A stretch of DNA of 64,000 bases from Xenophilus sp. Marseille-Q4582 (GTDB lineage Bacteria; Pseudomonadota; Gammaproteobacteria; Burkholderiales; Burkholderiaceae_C), in NCBI RefSeq assembly GCF_916700565.1, contig NZ_CAKAKO010000008.1:1-64000 (forward strand), written 5' to 3'. Within the stretch, counting starts at the first letter, position 1. Each line of letters starts with the position of its first letter. Positions 1 to 9,329 of this stretch are shown piece by piece. Position numbers and translations under genes: made by a program. Under the pieces are notes generated by a model. That model saw only the letters and a list, made by a program, of their open reading frames with translations, did not search any database and was not told the origin of the DNA.

Positions 1-124
1 CTTTGCCTGGCTGGACAAGAACAGGAGGCTGTGGAAGAACTGCGAGCGATGGCTCAACACCAGCCTGCAGTTCGTCCACTTGGCATTCTTGGTGCTCTTG
101 CTCAAGAGACTTTGAACACGCTCT
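1..124 (+). pseudogene. 3' end of an IS5-family transposase (left window edge)
   Basis: Reading from base 2, an open frame of 37 codons ends at a TGA at 113-115. It starts FAWLDKNRRLW, continues with KNCERWLNTS and LQFVHLAFLV, and ends LLLKRL. This is the typical C-terminus of IS5-family DDE transposases, with an aromatic and basic stretch followed by a hydrophobic tail. The bases after the stop (ACACGCTCT, about 116-124) resemble the outer end seen at 3829-3836 of another IS in this window, so the IS terminus is placed near 124. The rest of the element lies outside the window, so it cannot be judged whether it is intact. Confidence 0.75.
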
Positions 125-176
125 TAGCATGCGCGGCACCTGTTCCTGCCGCCACCCTCACCGCAGCCAATGCCCC

Positions 177-1046
177 ATGTGCCTGTTCTGCCCGCTCCCG
201 CCCACCCTTGAGGACGCCGCCCCCGGCGCGGCGCAGCGCGGGTCCTCGCGCCGCGCCTTCGTGCTTGCGGGCGCCAGTCTGGCCGCCGCACCGGCGCTGC
301 CCGCCTTCGCGCAGGTGGACGTGGGGCCGCCCTCGCGCACCCGCACGCTGGTGCCGGCCGACACGCTGGAAAAGGCCGGCGACCAGCAGTACGCGCAGTT
401 GCTGCAGCAGGCCAGGGCGCAGCGCGCGCTGGCCGGCAATGACCATCCGCAGCTGCAGAACCTGCGCACGATCGCGCGCCGCATCATCCCCTTCACGCAG
501 AAGTGGAACGACCGCGCCGCCGGCTGGAAATGGGAGGTCAACCTGATCGGCAGCAAGCAGATCAACGCCTTCTGCATGCCGGGCGGCAAGATCGCCTTCT
601 ACACGGGCATCCTCGACCAGCTCAAGCTGAGCGACGACGAGATCGCCATGATCATGGGCCACGAAATGGCCCACGCCCTGCGCGAGCATGCGCGCGAACG
701 GCTGGCCAAGACCACCGGCACCGGCATGGCGCTGCAGCTGGGCGCCCAGCTGCTGGGCCTGGGCGAACTGGGTGACCTGGGCGCGCGTGCCGGCACGCAG
801 CTGCTGTCGCTCAAGTTCAGCCGCGACGACGAGACCGAGGCCGACCTGGTCGGGCTGGAGCTGGCCGCGCGCGCCGGCTACCGCCCGCAGGCGGCGGTCA
901 GCCTGTGGCAGAAGATGGCGGCCGCGTCCAGCAGCCAGGGCGGCATCGGCTTCCTGTCCACGCATCCCAGCGGCCCGGACCGCATCCGTGTGCTGGAGAG
1001 CAATGTGCCGAAGGTGGACGGGCTGTACCGCGCGGCGCGGGGCTGA
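177..1046 (+). CDS. M48-family zinc metalloprotease, exported
   Basis: Predicted 289-aa periplasmic or membrane-associated metallopeptidase. The N-terminus has a twin-arginine-like signal (RR at residues 25-26, then a hydrophobic stretch ending AFA near residue 45). The zinc motif HEMAH is at residues 162-166, and the downstream glutamate of the TEADLVG motif (about residue 221) would be the third ligand, as in M48/Ste24 and BepA/LoiP-type proteases that act in envelope protein quality control. The frame stays open upstream. ATG 129 is the alternative start; ATG 177 gives a short MCxxC N-terminus ahead of the signal. Neither has a clear ribosome binding site, and both lie just after an IS end, so the native promoter may have been displaced. 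Confidence 0.85.
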   Translation: MCLFCPLPPTLEDAAPGAAQRGSSRRAFVLAGASLAAAPALPAFAQVDVGPPSRTRTLVPADTLEKAGDQQYAQLLQQARAQRALAGNDHPQLQNLRTIARRIIPFTQKWNDRAAGWKWEVNLIGSKQINAFCMPGGKIAFYTGILDQLKLSDDEIAMIMGHEMAHALREHARERLAKTTGTGMALQLGAQLLGLGELGDLGARAGTQLLSLKFSRDDETEADLVGLELAARAGYRPQAAVSLWQKMAAASSSQGGIGFLSTHPSGPDRIRVLESNVPKVDGLYRAARG

Positions 1047-1063
1047 CGGCTCCTCTGTGTGGG

Positions 1064-1102
1064 CATGAAAAAAGGGGTGGCACAGACCACTCCTTCTTCA
1101 TG
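1064..1102. terminator. bidirectional hairpin terminator between convergent genes
   Basis: AAGGGGTGG (1072-1080), a 6-base loop and CCACTCCTT (1087-1095) form a stem with one wobble or mismatch. Pairing CATG ends and A-rich/T-rich shoulders extend it, so it could end transcription from both the protease gene and the convergent small gene on the minus strand. Confidence 0.55.
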
Positions 1103-1120
1103 AGGCCCGCCGAAGGTCGG

Positions 1121-1344
1121 TCAACCCGCGTCCTTCAGCGCCTTCTTGGCCTTTTCCTTCGAGGCTTCCGAACGGTTCTTGTGATAGCCCGACTTGACCT
1201 TGTTCACGGCCTTGCCGACCGGGCCGCTCTTCTTGGCCTCGTTGTCCGCGCGTTTCTCGTCGATCTTGTGTTCCACCGAGTTGGCGGCTTCCGACGCGGC
1301 CTTGCCGACCTGGGCATGGACGCCGCCCAAGGCGAACAGGCTTA
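1121..1344 (-). pseudogene. small secreted lysine-rich protein, 5' end cut by an IS
   Basis: The minus-strand frame reads SLFALGGVHAQ (end of a signal peptide) followed by about 60 highly charged residues rich in K, E, A and N (SVEHKIDEKR, KKSGPVGKAV, NKVKSGYHKN, KAKKALKDAG). It ends at 1121. The start codon and first few signal-peptide residues are missing because the IS5-type element at 1345-2217 begins exactly there. A TTG inside the IS end (1355-1357) happens to be in frame and would restore a plausible signal peptide, so residual expression is possible but unproven. Function unknown; it looks like a small periplasmic stress or hypothetical protein of the kind common in Comamonadaceae. 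Confidence 0.6.
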
Positions 1345-2217
1345 GAGCGGCTAACAAAACGGTGGGAGATGGCGAATGCAGATAACGCAGCAGGCCAGCG
1401 AGAGCAACGCGACATGAATGTCGATGCGGCGCTCGAAACGAGTACGCAGCTTGCCGAAGGCGGCCAGCCAGGCGTGCGTGCGCTCGACCACCCAGCGATG
1501 ACGCCCGAGCCGGTCGTTGCGTTCGATGCCGCGCCGGGCAATACGCGCGGTGATCCCCAGCTTGCGCAGGTGAAAGCGGCAGCGAGCATAGTCATAGCCC
1601 TTGTCGGCATGCAGTTTGTGCGGCCAGCGCCTGGGCCGACCGCGACAGCCACGTACCGCTGGCAACGCGTCGACCAGTTGCTCGAAAACCACCGAGTCAT
1701 GCCGGTTGGCGCCCGTGACGCAGAAGATCAGTGGGATGCCTTGGCGGTCCGTGATGATGTGGCGCTTGCTTGCGAGTTTGCCCCTGTCCGTGGGGTTGGG
1801 GCCGGTGTAGTGGCCCCCCGGGGGCTGGCCACACTGGCCGCGTCCATGCTCGCACGGCTGAAGTCCAGTTTGCCGGCGCCGCGCAATTCACCGAGCAACA
1901 ACAGATGCAGGCGATGCCACACGCCCGCAGCCTGCCAATCACGCAGACGCCGCCAACAGGTCATGCCACTGCCAAAGCCCAGTTCCTGGGGCAACTCCTC
2001 CCAGGGAATGCCGGTGCGCAGCACGAACAGAATGCCGTTCAGGGCCATCTCGTCGCTCACTCGTGGGCGACCGCCTTTGGCCGAGGCAACGACTACCGGC
2101 AACAGCGGGGCAACCTTCTTGAACAGCGCGGCGCTGATTTCTCTATTCCTGTTTCGACCCATGCCTCATCAAACACCAATCAAGCGCTCGATGATGACAT
2201 GGTTTTGTTAGTAGCTC
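1345..2217 (-). mobile_element. IS5-family (IS427-like) element, copy 1, 873 bp
   Basis: The ends carry imperfect inverted repeats GAGCGGCTAACAAAAC (from 1345) and, on the other strand, GAGCTACTAACAAAAC (from 2217). The length is exactly that of copy 2 (2505-3377), which lies in opposite orientation; at least one base differs (near 1904). The flanks are TTA on the left and TGA on the right, so no matching target duplication is visible. The left flank is the small secreted gene and the right flank is the truncated 5' part of another transposase, which suggests a deletion next to this copy after insertion. Confidence 0.85.
1351..2162 (-). CDS. IS5-family transposase in two overlapping frames (copy 1)
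   Basis: DDE transposase encoded as orfA (1728-2162, starts MGRNRNREIS) and orfB (ends 1351, ends CIRHLPPFC). The two reading frames differ by one base, and a run of C and G bases (CCCCCGGGGGG) in the overlap is a likely slippage site, consistent with programmed frameshifting known for IS427-group elements. Conserved pieces include the first Asp region (SRASMDAASV in the orfA frame), HADKGYDYAR with the second Asp, and WVVERTHAWL with the catalytic Glu. Both domains are intact, so it could be active if the frameshift occurs. Confidence 0.8.
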
Positions 2218-2501
2218 TGAGCATTGCCTGCCTCTGCAGCGCGGCAATGTCAGCCTGACCAATTTGCAAGTGGTCAACGCCATGTTGTATGTTGCCGAGC
2301 ACGGCTGCAAGTGGCGTGGATTGCCCAAGCGGTTTGGAAACTGGCACACCATCTACACGCGCATGCGCCGCTGGACCAAGGCTGGCGTGCTGGACAAGAT
2401 GTTTGAAGAGCTACAGCGCGAGCAGGTCATTCGCATCAAGATTGAGGCAGTCTCGCTCGACAGCACCAGCATCAAAGTGCATCCCGATGGCGCTGGCGCT
2501 T

Positions 2502-2504
2502 TAA
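2502..2504. repeat. target-site duplication TAA, left of IS copy 2
   Basis: TAA at 2502-2504 matches TAA at 3378-3380 on the other side of the 873-bp element. Removing the element plus one TAA restores the interrupted transposase frame. Short TA-containing duplications are usual for IS5-family subgroups. Confidence 0.65.
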
Positions 2505-3377
2505 GAGCTACTAACAAAACCATGTCATCATCGAGCGCTTGATTGGTGTTTGATGAGGCATGGGTCGAAACAGGAATAGAGAAATCAGCGCCGCGCTGTT
2601 CAAGAAGGTTGCCCCGCTGTTGCCGGTAGTCGTTGCCTCGGCCAAAGGCGGTCGCCCACGAGTGAGCGACGAGATGGCCCTGAACGGCATTCTGTTCGTG
2701 CTGCGCACCGGCATTCCCTGGGAGGAGTTGCCCCAGGAACTGGGCTTCGGCAGTGGCATGACCTGTTGGCGGCGTCTGCGTGATTGGCAGGCTGCGGGCG
2801 TGTGGCATCGCCTGCAACTGTTGTTGCTCGGTGAATTGCGCGGCGCCGGCAAACTGGACTTCAGCCGTGCGAGCATGGACGCGGCCAGTGTGGCCAGCCC
2901 CCGGGGGGCCACTACACCGGCCCCAACCCCACGGACAGGGGCAAACTCGCAAGCAAGCGCCACATCATCACGGACCGCCAAGGCATCCCACTGATCTTCT
3001 GCGTCACGGGCGCCAACCGGCATGACTCGGTGGTTTTCGAGCAACTGGTCGACGCGTTGCCAGCGGTACGTGGCTGTCGCGGTCGGCCCAGGCGCTGGCC
3101 GCACAAACTGCATGCCGACAAGGGCTATGACTATGCTCGCTGCCGCTTTCACCTGCGCAAGCTGGGGATCACCGCGCGTATTGCCCGGCGCGGCATCGAA
3201 CGCAACGACCGGCTCGGGCGTCATCGCTGGGTGGTCGAGCGCACGCACGCCTGGCTGGCCGCCTTCGGCAAGCTGCGTACTCGTTTCGAGCGCCGCATCG
3301 ACATTCATGTCGCGTTGCTCTCGCTGGCCTGCTGCGTTATCTGCATTCGCCATCTCCCACCGTTTTGTTAGCCGCTC
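2505..3377 (+). mobile_element. IS5-family (IS427-like) element, copy 2, 873 bp
   Basis: Same element as copy 1 but in the opposite direction, with the same imperfect terminal inverted repeats. It lies inside the other IS5-family transposase and is flanked by TAA duplications. With copy 1 it forms an 873-bp inverted repeat around a 287-bp spacer. Confidence 0.85.
2560..3371 (+). CDS. IS5-family transposase in two overlapping frames (copy 2)
   Basis: orfA (2560-2994) and the orfB frame (to 3371) together encode one DDE transposase through a shift at the CCCCCGGGGGG run near 2898-2909. After the shift the frame reads GGHYTGPNPT, DRGKLASKRH, IITDRQGIPL and VTGANRHDSV, with HADKGYDYAR and WVVERTHAWL further on. 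It differs from copy 1 by one visible residue (Gln instead of His in WHRLQLLLL). Confidence 0.8.
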
Positions 3378-3989
3378 TAAAAAAAACGGGCCGCAATCCA
3401 TCGGCAAGTCTCGAGGCGGATGGAACACCAAGATTCATATGGTTGCCGCGGATGCTCGAACGGCCGTGACATTCTGTTTGTCACCAGGTCAGGCGCACGA
3501 TGCGCCTGCAGGTCGACGCCTGATCGAAAGTCTGGGAAAGACCAGCAGACCCGTGCACTTGCTCATGGATCGCGCCTACGAGGGCAACGAGACGCGCCAA
3601 CTGGCGCTGGACTTGGGTTTCATTCCCGTCGTTCCACCCTCAAGGAAGAGGCTGGATCCATGGGAGTACGACCGGGCTATGTACAAACGCCGCAACGAAG
3701 TGGAGCGTCTGTTCAGGCGGCTCAAGGGTTATCGACGCATCTTCTCCCGATTCGAGAAGCTCGACGTGATGTTCCTCGGCTTCCTCAGCTTTGTGCTGGT
3801 GGCCGATGGACTTCGCAGTTTGTGTTAACACGCCCTAAAGATGCATGGCGCCCGAGCCGGCATTGGGCGTCATGCGTTTCCCGGGCTTGCTTATGCGCAA
3901 GGCTTCGTTCCGCGGGGGCGCCAGGCTCTCCATGATTCGGCGCTCCACGGGGCGGCAAGAAATCGTCGCCTCTGCTTGAAGGAGCCCGC

Positions 3990-4967
3990 ATGTCTCACGC
4001 CCATCCTGTCGACGTTCTCGCCGACGCCCGCATCGACACCCGCTTCGGTGACTTGCGCATCCGCCGCCTGGCTGGCCACATTGGCGGCGAAGTGCTGGGC
4101 CTGGCCCTGGGCGCCGACCTGAGCACGGACACATTCGCGGCCCTTCAATCGGCCTTGCTCGCGCACAAGGTGCTGTTCTTCCGCGGACAAGCCCACCTCG
4201 ATGACGAGTCGCACCAGGCCTTCGGCGCGCGCTTCGGCCGCACCGTGGCGCACCCCACGGTGCCGGCGCCCAATGGCACGAAGCTGTTCGAACTCGACGC
4301 CTCCAAGGGCGGCGGGCGCGCCGACTCGTGGCACACCGACGTGACCTTCGTCGACGCCTTTCCCAAGATCTCCATCCTGCGCGGCGTGACCATTCCGGCC
4401 TACGGGGGCGACACCGTGTGGGCGAACACCGCCAAGGCCTATGAGCGTCTGCCCGATGCCCTCAAGCGGCTGGCCGAGCAGCTGTGGGCCGTGCACAGCA
4501 ACGACTACGACTACGGTGCCGACCGCACCGACGCCGCCACCGACGACCGGCTGCGCCACCACAAGGAGGTGTTCGTCTCGGCCGTGTACGAGGCGGAACA
4601 CCCGCTGGTGCACGTGCACCCGGAGACCGGCGAACGCGCATTGCTGCTGGGCCACTTCCTCAAGAAGTTCGTGGGCCTGTCCAGCACCGAATCGGCGCGC
4701 CTGTTCGAGCTGTTCCAGTCGCGCGTGATCCGGCTGGAGAACACGGTGCGCTGGTCCTGGCAGCAGGACGACGTGGCCATCTGGGACAACCGCGCCACGC
4801 AGCACTACGCCATCAACGACTACGGCGACCAGCCGCGCGTGGTGCGCCGCGTGACGGTGCACGGCGAGACGGCCGTGGCCGTGGACGGCCAGCGCAGCCG
4901 CACGCGCCGCCGGCCCGAGGCCAGCAACGACGCGCAGCTCGATGCGCTGATCACCCGCACGGCTTGA
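3990..4967 (+). CDS. TauD/TfdA-family Fe(II)/2-oxoglutarate dioxygenase
   Basis: A 325-aa non-haem iron dioxygenase of the taurine dioxygenase family. These enzymes hydroxylate the carbon next to a sulfonate, sulfate ester or similar group, releasing sulfite or an aldehyde and consuming 2-oxoglutarate. The iron triad is visible: H115 and D117 in SWHTDVTF, and H272 in NRATQHYAIN, followed by R283 expected to bind 2-oxoglutarate. Start ATG 3990 has AAGGAG just upstream. It is the first gene of a likely operon with an ABC importer (4992-9273) and lies near a CysB-like regulator (9330-10364), so the substrate is probably an organosulfur compound. The exact substrate cannot be read from sequence. 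Confidence 0.85.
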   Translation: MSHAHPVDVLADARIDTRFGDLRIRRLAGHIGGEVLGLALGADLSTDTFAALQSALLAHKVLFFRGQAHLDDESHQAFGARFGRTVAHPTVPAPNGTKLFELDASKGGGRADSWHTDVTFVDAFPKISILRGVTIPAYGGDTVWANTAKAYERLPDALKRLAEQLWAVHSNDYDYGADRTDAATDDRLRHHKEVFVSAVYEAEHPLVHVHPETGERALLLGHFLKKFVGLSSTESARLFELFQSRVIRLENTVRWSWQQDDVAIWDNRATQHYAINDYGDQPRVVRRVTVHGETAVAVDGQRSRTRRRPEASNDAQLDALITRTA

Positions 4968-4991
4968 CCCTGCACCGGAACCCACCGCACC

Positions 4992-6350
4992 ATGAACTCC
5001 CACGAATCCGGATCGTCCGGCCTGCAGCGCCGCCAACTGCTGGCGGCGGGCGCCGCCTTCGGCGCGGGCGCGCTGCTGCCCGGCCGTGCGCCCGCGCAGG
5101 GCGGCGCGAAGAAGTACCAGGGCGTGACGCTGAACGTGTCCACCTTCAGCGCCGCCTACCCCAAGCTGCTGCAGCAATGGCTGCCCGAGTTCGAGGCGCT
5201 TACCGGCGCCAGGGTGAACTTCGACGCGCCCGGCTTCCCGGTCTACAACCAGCGCGCCGACCTGGAGCTGTCGACCAAGGGCTCGGCCTACGACGTGGTG
5301 AACGTCACCTTCATCTACTCCAGCCGCTGGATCAACTCGGGCTGGCTCACGCCGCTGGACGAGTTCATCGCCAACCGCAACCTCACGCCGGCCGACTGGG
5401 ACATCGAGGACTTCCTGCCCGGCGCGCGCGCACCCGAGACCGGGCGCGACGGCAAGCTCTACGGCATCCCGTGGACGGCCGAGGCGCTGCTGAGCGTGTC
5501 CTCGCGCTTCGACCTCGTGCAGCAGGCGGGCCTGCCCTATCCCGACACCACGGACGACCTGGTCAAGGTGCTGCGCGCCGTGAACCGGAAGGAGCGCGTG
5601 GCGGGCTTCGTGTCGGACAGCCACTACGGCTGGACCTTCGTGCCCTACCTGCATGCCTTCGGCGGCGACGTGTTCCGCAAGGCGCCCGACGACCTGTTTC
5701 CCACGCTGGACACGCCCGAGGCCATCGCCGCGGCCGAGTACTACGCGAACCTCATCAAGGCGTTCGGGCCCGACGGCGCGATCACCTACCAGCCCGACCA
5801 GGTCACGCAGGCGCTCAAGCTGGGACGCGTGAATTTCTCCGACGCGGGCCAGCTGCACCTGGCGCAGCTGGGCGATGCGGCCACCAGCCGCACGATCAAG
5901 ACGCTGAAGTTCGGCCAGGTGCCCAGGGGGCCGGCGGGCCGCTTCCCGGGCACGGCCGTGCATGGGCTGGGCATCCCGACCGGCTCGAAGAACAAGGAGG
6001 CGGCCTGGGCCTTCATCCAGTGGGCGTTGTCGAAGCAGACCACGCGCAGGGCCGTGGCCGCCGGCTATGGCTCGCCCGCGCGGCGCAGCGACATCGACTC
6101 GAAGGTGTACCGCGACAAGCAACTGATCAACGGCAACGACCTGGCGCAGCTGGCCCTGGACGCGATCGACCAGGCGGCGAAGACCGGCCACATGAAGTAC
6201 CGCACCGTGGCCGTGTATCCGCAGGTGGACCAGCAGCTCAACAAGGCCATCGCGCTGATCGCGAGCGGCCAGGCGAGTGCGAAGCAGGCGCTGCAACAGG
6301 CGCAGGCGCAGTCCATCGCGGCCCTGCAGCGCGCGGGGCTGAGCGTCTGA
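4992..6350 (+). CDS. ABC transporter solute-binding protein, family 1 (CUT1 type)
   Basis: A 452-aa periplasmic binding protein that captures the substrate for the permeases encoded next to it. The N-terminus has a twin-arginine-like motif (RR at 13-14, then a hydrophobic Ala/Gly stretch to about residue 36). The body looks like family 1 extracellular solute-binding proteins used by sugar, polyol and glycerol-phosphate importers (AYDVVNVTFI, GIPWTAEALL, AVHGLGIPTG). It sits 24 bp after the dioxygenase gene, and its stop overlaps the start of the first permease. A sugar-type binding protein beside a TauD enzyme is unusual, since classic taurine uptake uses a different binding-protein family. 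Confidence 0.85.
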   Translation: MNSHESGSSGLQRRQLLAAGAAFGAGALLPGRAPAQGGAKKYQGVTLNVSTFSAAYPKLLQQWLPEFEALTGARVNFDAPGFPVYNQRADLELSTKGSAYDVVNVTFIYSSRWINSGWLTPLDEFIANRNLTPADWDIEDFLPGARAPETGRDGKLYGIPWTAEALLSVSSRFDLVQQAGLPYPDTTDDLVKVLRAVNRKERVAGFVSDSHYGWTFVPYLHAFGGDVFRKAPDDLFPTLDTPEAIAAAEYYANLIKAFGPDGAITYQPDQVTQALKLGRVNFSDAGQLHLAQLGDAATSRTIKTLKFGQVPRGPAGRFPGTAVHGLGIPTGSKNKEAAWAFIQWALSKQTTRRAVAAGYGSPARRSDIDSKVYRDKQLINGNDLAQLALDAIDQAAKTGHMKYRTVAVYPQVDQQLNKAIALIASGQASAKQALQQAQAQSIAALQRAGLSV

Positions 6351-7270
6351 TGGCGGCGGTGGCGGGTGTGCCCGGGGGCTGGCAGCGCGAGCGCCGCCAC
6401 GCCTTCGCATGGGGCCTAGCGCCCTCGCTTGTGGTGATGCTGCTCATCACCTTGCTGCCGGCGCTGGCGCTGTTCACGGCCAGCCTCACGCCGCTGTCGC
6501 TGACCGACCCGGCGGGCACCTTCCGCTTCGACGATCCGCTGGTCAACTACCGGCAGCTCGTCGCCGACGAACGCTTCACCGATTCGGTGGGCACGCAGCT
6601 CAAGCTCTCGGCCGCCAGCGTGCTGCTGCAGCTGGGCGTGGGCCTCGGGCTGGCGCTGCTGCTCCACGGCCGCGCGAAGGCCCTGGGCGCCATGCGCACC
6701 GTGTTCCTGATCCCCATGGTGCTGCCGCCCATCGTGGTGGCGCTGATCTGGAAAATCATGTTCACGCCTGACGTGAGCCCGCTGCACCGCGCGCTGGAGG
6801 CCATCGGAGCGCCCGTGCGCTCACTGATCGCCAACCCCGAAACCGCGCTGTGGGCCATCGCCTTTGCCGACACCTGGCAGTGGTTCCCCTTCACGATGCT
6901 GATGGTGCTGGCGGCGCTGCAGATGATTCCCGACGAGCCGCTGGAGGCCGCGCGCCTGGACGGCGCCAACCGCTGGCAGCTGCTGCGCTTCATCGTGTTT
7001 CCGCACATCCGTCCCGTGCTGGCGGTGTGCGGCCTGTTCCGCCTCATCGACAGTTTCAAGGCCTTCCCGCTGATCTACGTGCTGACCGACGGCGGGCCGG
7101 GCACCGTGACCGAGGTCAGCAACTACTACGGCTTCATCCAGGCCTTCAACTTCTCGTACTGGGGCTACGGCAGCGCGATCGCGATGGTGATCCTGGCCGG
7201 CGTCTTCGTGCTGAGCTGGGGCGTGGGCCGGCTCGGATGGAGCAGCAACAGCCATGACCCCCGGCATTGA
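6350..7270 (+). CDS. ABC transporter permease 1 (UgpA/MalF-like)
   Basis: A 306-aa inner-membrane permease with about six hydrophobic segments, beginning near residue 22. The EAA loop that contacts the ATPase is visible (EAARLDGANRWQLLRFIVFP). The start ATG shares its A with the stop of the binding-protein gene, and its 3' end overlaps the next permease by 17 bp, so the genes are probably translationally coupled. The frame stays open far upstream inside the two preceding genes, but that extension is only a shadow of their coding. Confidence 0.85.
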   Translation: MAAVAGVPGGWQRERRHAFAWGLAPSLVVMLLITLLPALALFTASLTPLSLTDPAGTFRFDDPLVNYRQLVADERFTDSVGTQLKLSAASVLLQLGVGLGLALLLHGRAKALGAMRTVFLIPMVLPPIVVALIWKIMFTPDVSPLHRALEAIGAPVRSLIANPETALWAIAFADTWQWFPFTMLMVLAALQMIPDEPLEAARLDGANRWQLLRFIVFPHIRPVLAVCGLFRLIDSFKAFPLIYVLTDGGPGTVTEVSNYYGFIQAFNFSYWGYGSAIAMVILAGVFVLSWGVGRLGWSSNSHDPRH

Positions 7271-8183
7271 TACCGTGGCCTTCGACACCGCGGGATTGAG
7301 CGGCGTACCGCGGCCAGCGGGCGCCCACGCGCCCGCAGCAGCGGGCGTGTCTGCCGTATCTGCGCGGCGCGCGGCCCGCGCAAGCGGCGAGGGCGCCCGC
7401 GTGTGGATCGCCGCGCTGATCCTGCTCGTTGTGATGTTCCCCTTCCTGTGGCTGGTGCAGCTGGCCTTCAAGCCGGCGGCGGAGCTGTTCGACGATGCAC
7501 TGCTGTTCACCCCCACGCTGGAGGGCTTTCGTGCACTGCTGCAGGGCAACTTCCTGAAGTCCTTCTGGAACAGCCTGGCCGTGAGCACGCTGTCCACCGC
7601 GCTGTCGCTGTTGATCGGGGTGCCCGCGGCCTACGCGCTCACGCGCTGGAAGTTCCGCGGGCGCAGCAGCGTGGCCCTGTGGATCCTGGTCACGCGCATG
7701 GCGCCGCCCATCGCCTTCACCATTCCCTTCTTTCTGGCCTTCCGCTGGCTGGGTTTGCAAGACACCCTCCTCGGCCTGTCGCTGGTCTACCTGACCTTCA
7801 ACCTGGCGATCGTCATCTGGCTCATGCAGACCTTTTTCGAAGCCGTACCGCCCGCGCTGGAAGAGGCGGCCTACATCGACGGCTGCGGCGTCTGGCAGGC
7901 CTTCTGGCGCATCACGCTGCCGCTCGCGGCGCCGGGCCTGGCGGCCACGGCGGTGCTGTGCTTCATCTTCTCGTGGAACGACTTCTTCTACGCGCTGATC
8001 CTCACGCGCACGCAGGCCCTCACGGCGCCCGTGGCCATCGTCAACTTCCTGCAGTACGAGGGCTGGGAATGGACCAAGATCGCCGCCGCCGGCACCTTGG
8101 TGATGCTGCCGGTCGTCCTCTTCACGGTGCTGGTGCGCCGCTACCTCGTGCGCGGCCTGACGGCTGGCGGGGTCAAGGACTGA
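7254..8183 (+). CDS. ABC transporter permease 2 (UgpE/MalG-like)
   Basis: A 309-aa permease with a long Ala/Gly/Pro-rich N-terminal tail (about 45 residues) before the first membrane segment, roughly six membrane segments in all, and an EAA loop (EEAAYIDGCGVWQAFWRITL). It pairs with permease 1 to form the channel. Overlap with permease 1 and an 11-bp gap to the ATPase gene support one operon. Confidence 0.85.
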   Translation: MTPGIDTVAFDTAGLSGVPRPAGAHAPAAAGVSAVSARRAARASGEGARVWIAALILLVVMFPFLWLVQLAFKPAAELFDDALLFTPTLEGFRALLQGNFLKSFWNSLAVSTLSTALSLLIGVPAAYALTRWKFRGRSSVALWILVTRMAPPIAFTIPFFLAFRWLGLQDTLLGLSLVYLTFNLAIVIWLMQTFFEAVPPALEEAAYIDGCGVWQAFWRITLPLAAPGLAATAVLCFIFSWNDFFYALILTRTQALTAPVAIVNFLQYEGWEWTKIAAAGTLVMLPVVLFTVLVRRYLVRGLTAGGVKD

Positions 8184-8193
8184 ACCTCTTCAT

Positions 8194-9273
<1,080 letters not shown>

Positions 9274-9329
9274 AGCGGCGCCCGCCAGGAGGCCCGGCCG
9301 CGCCCGGCGCGCGCCGCGCGAAAGCGGCC

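Larger units (their letters stand above)
2219..3828 (+). pseudogene. IS5-family transposase, interrupted and N-terminally truncated
   Basis: The first part reads HCLPLQRGNV, SLTNLQVVNA, HGCKWRGLPK and ends at VHPDGAGAL. The second part begins KKNGPQSIGK and contains GGWNTKIHMV, LLMDRAYEGN (second Asp), RNEVERLFRR (catalytic Glu) and ends LRSLC. The codon phase is preserved across the junction. Only about 20 N-terminal residues are lost at the copy 1 boundary, but the insertion of copy 2 makes the gene non-functional. Confidence 0.8.
2218..3836 (+). mobile_element. IS5-family element, 5'-truncated and split by IS copy 2
   Basis: The two parts, 2218-2504 and 3378-3836, join into one transposase frame once copy 2 and one TAA duplication are removed. 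The left end is missing where copy 1 abuts it. The right end is probably near 3836 (TTAACACGCCCT), just after the transposase stop at 3826-3828. This is a different IS5-family lineage from the 873-bp copies, as its protein shares no obvious stretch with theirs. Confidence 0.75.

Noticed and set aside
2218-2504. possible inversion between the two IS copies
   Set aside because: The transposase piece in the spacer is in the same orientation and phase as the piece at 3378-3828, so the present orientation is the original one.
3891-6410. 839-aa open frame on the minus strand across the dioxygenase and binding-protein genes
   Set aside because: It is His/Arg/Gln/Ala-rich with no domain and is antisense to well-supported genes; a GC-rich shadow frame.
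4484-7270. 928-aa frame suggesting a fusion ending in permease 1
   Set aside because: The part before 6350 is out of frame with the real dioxygenase and binding-protein genes; only 6350-7270 is coding.
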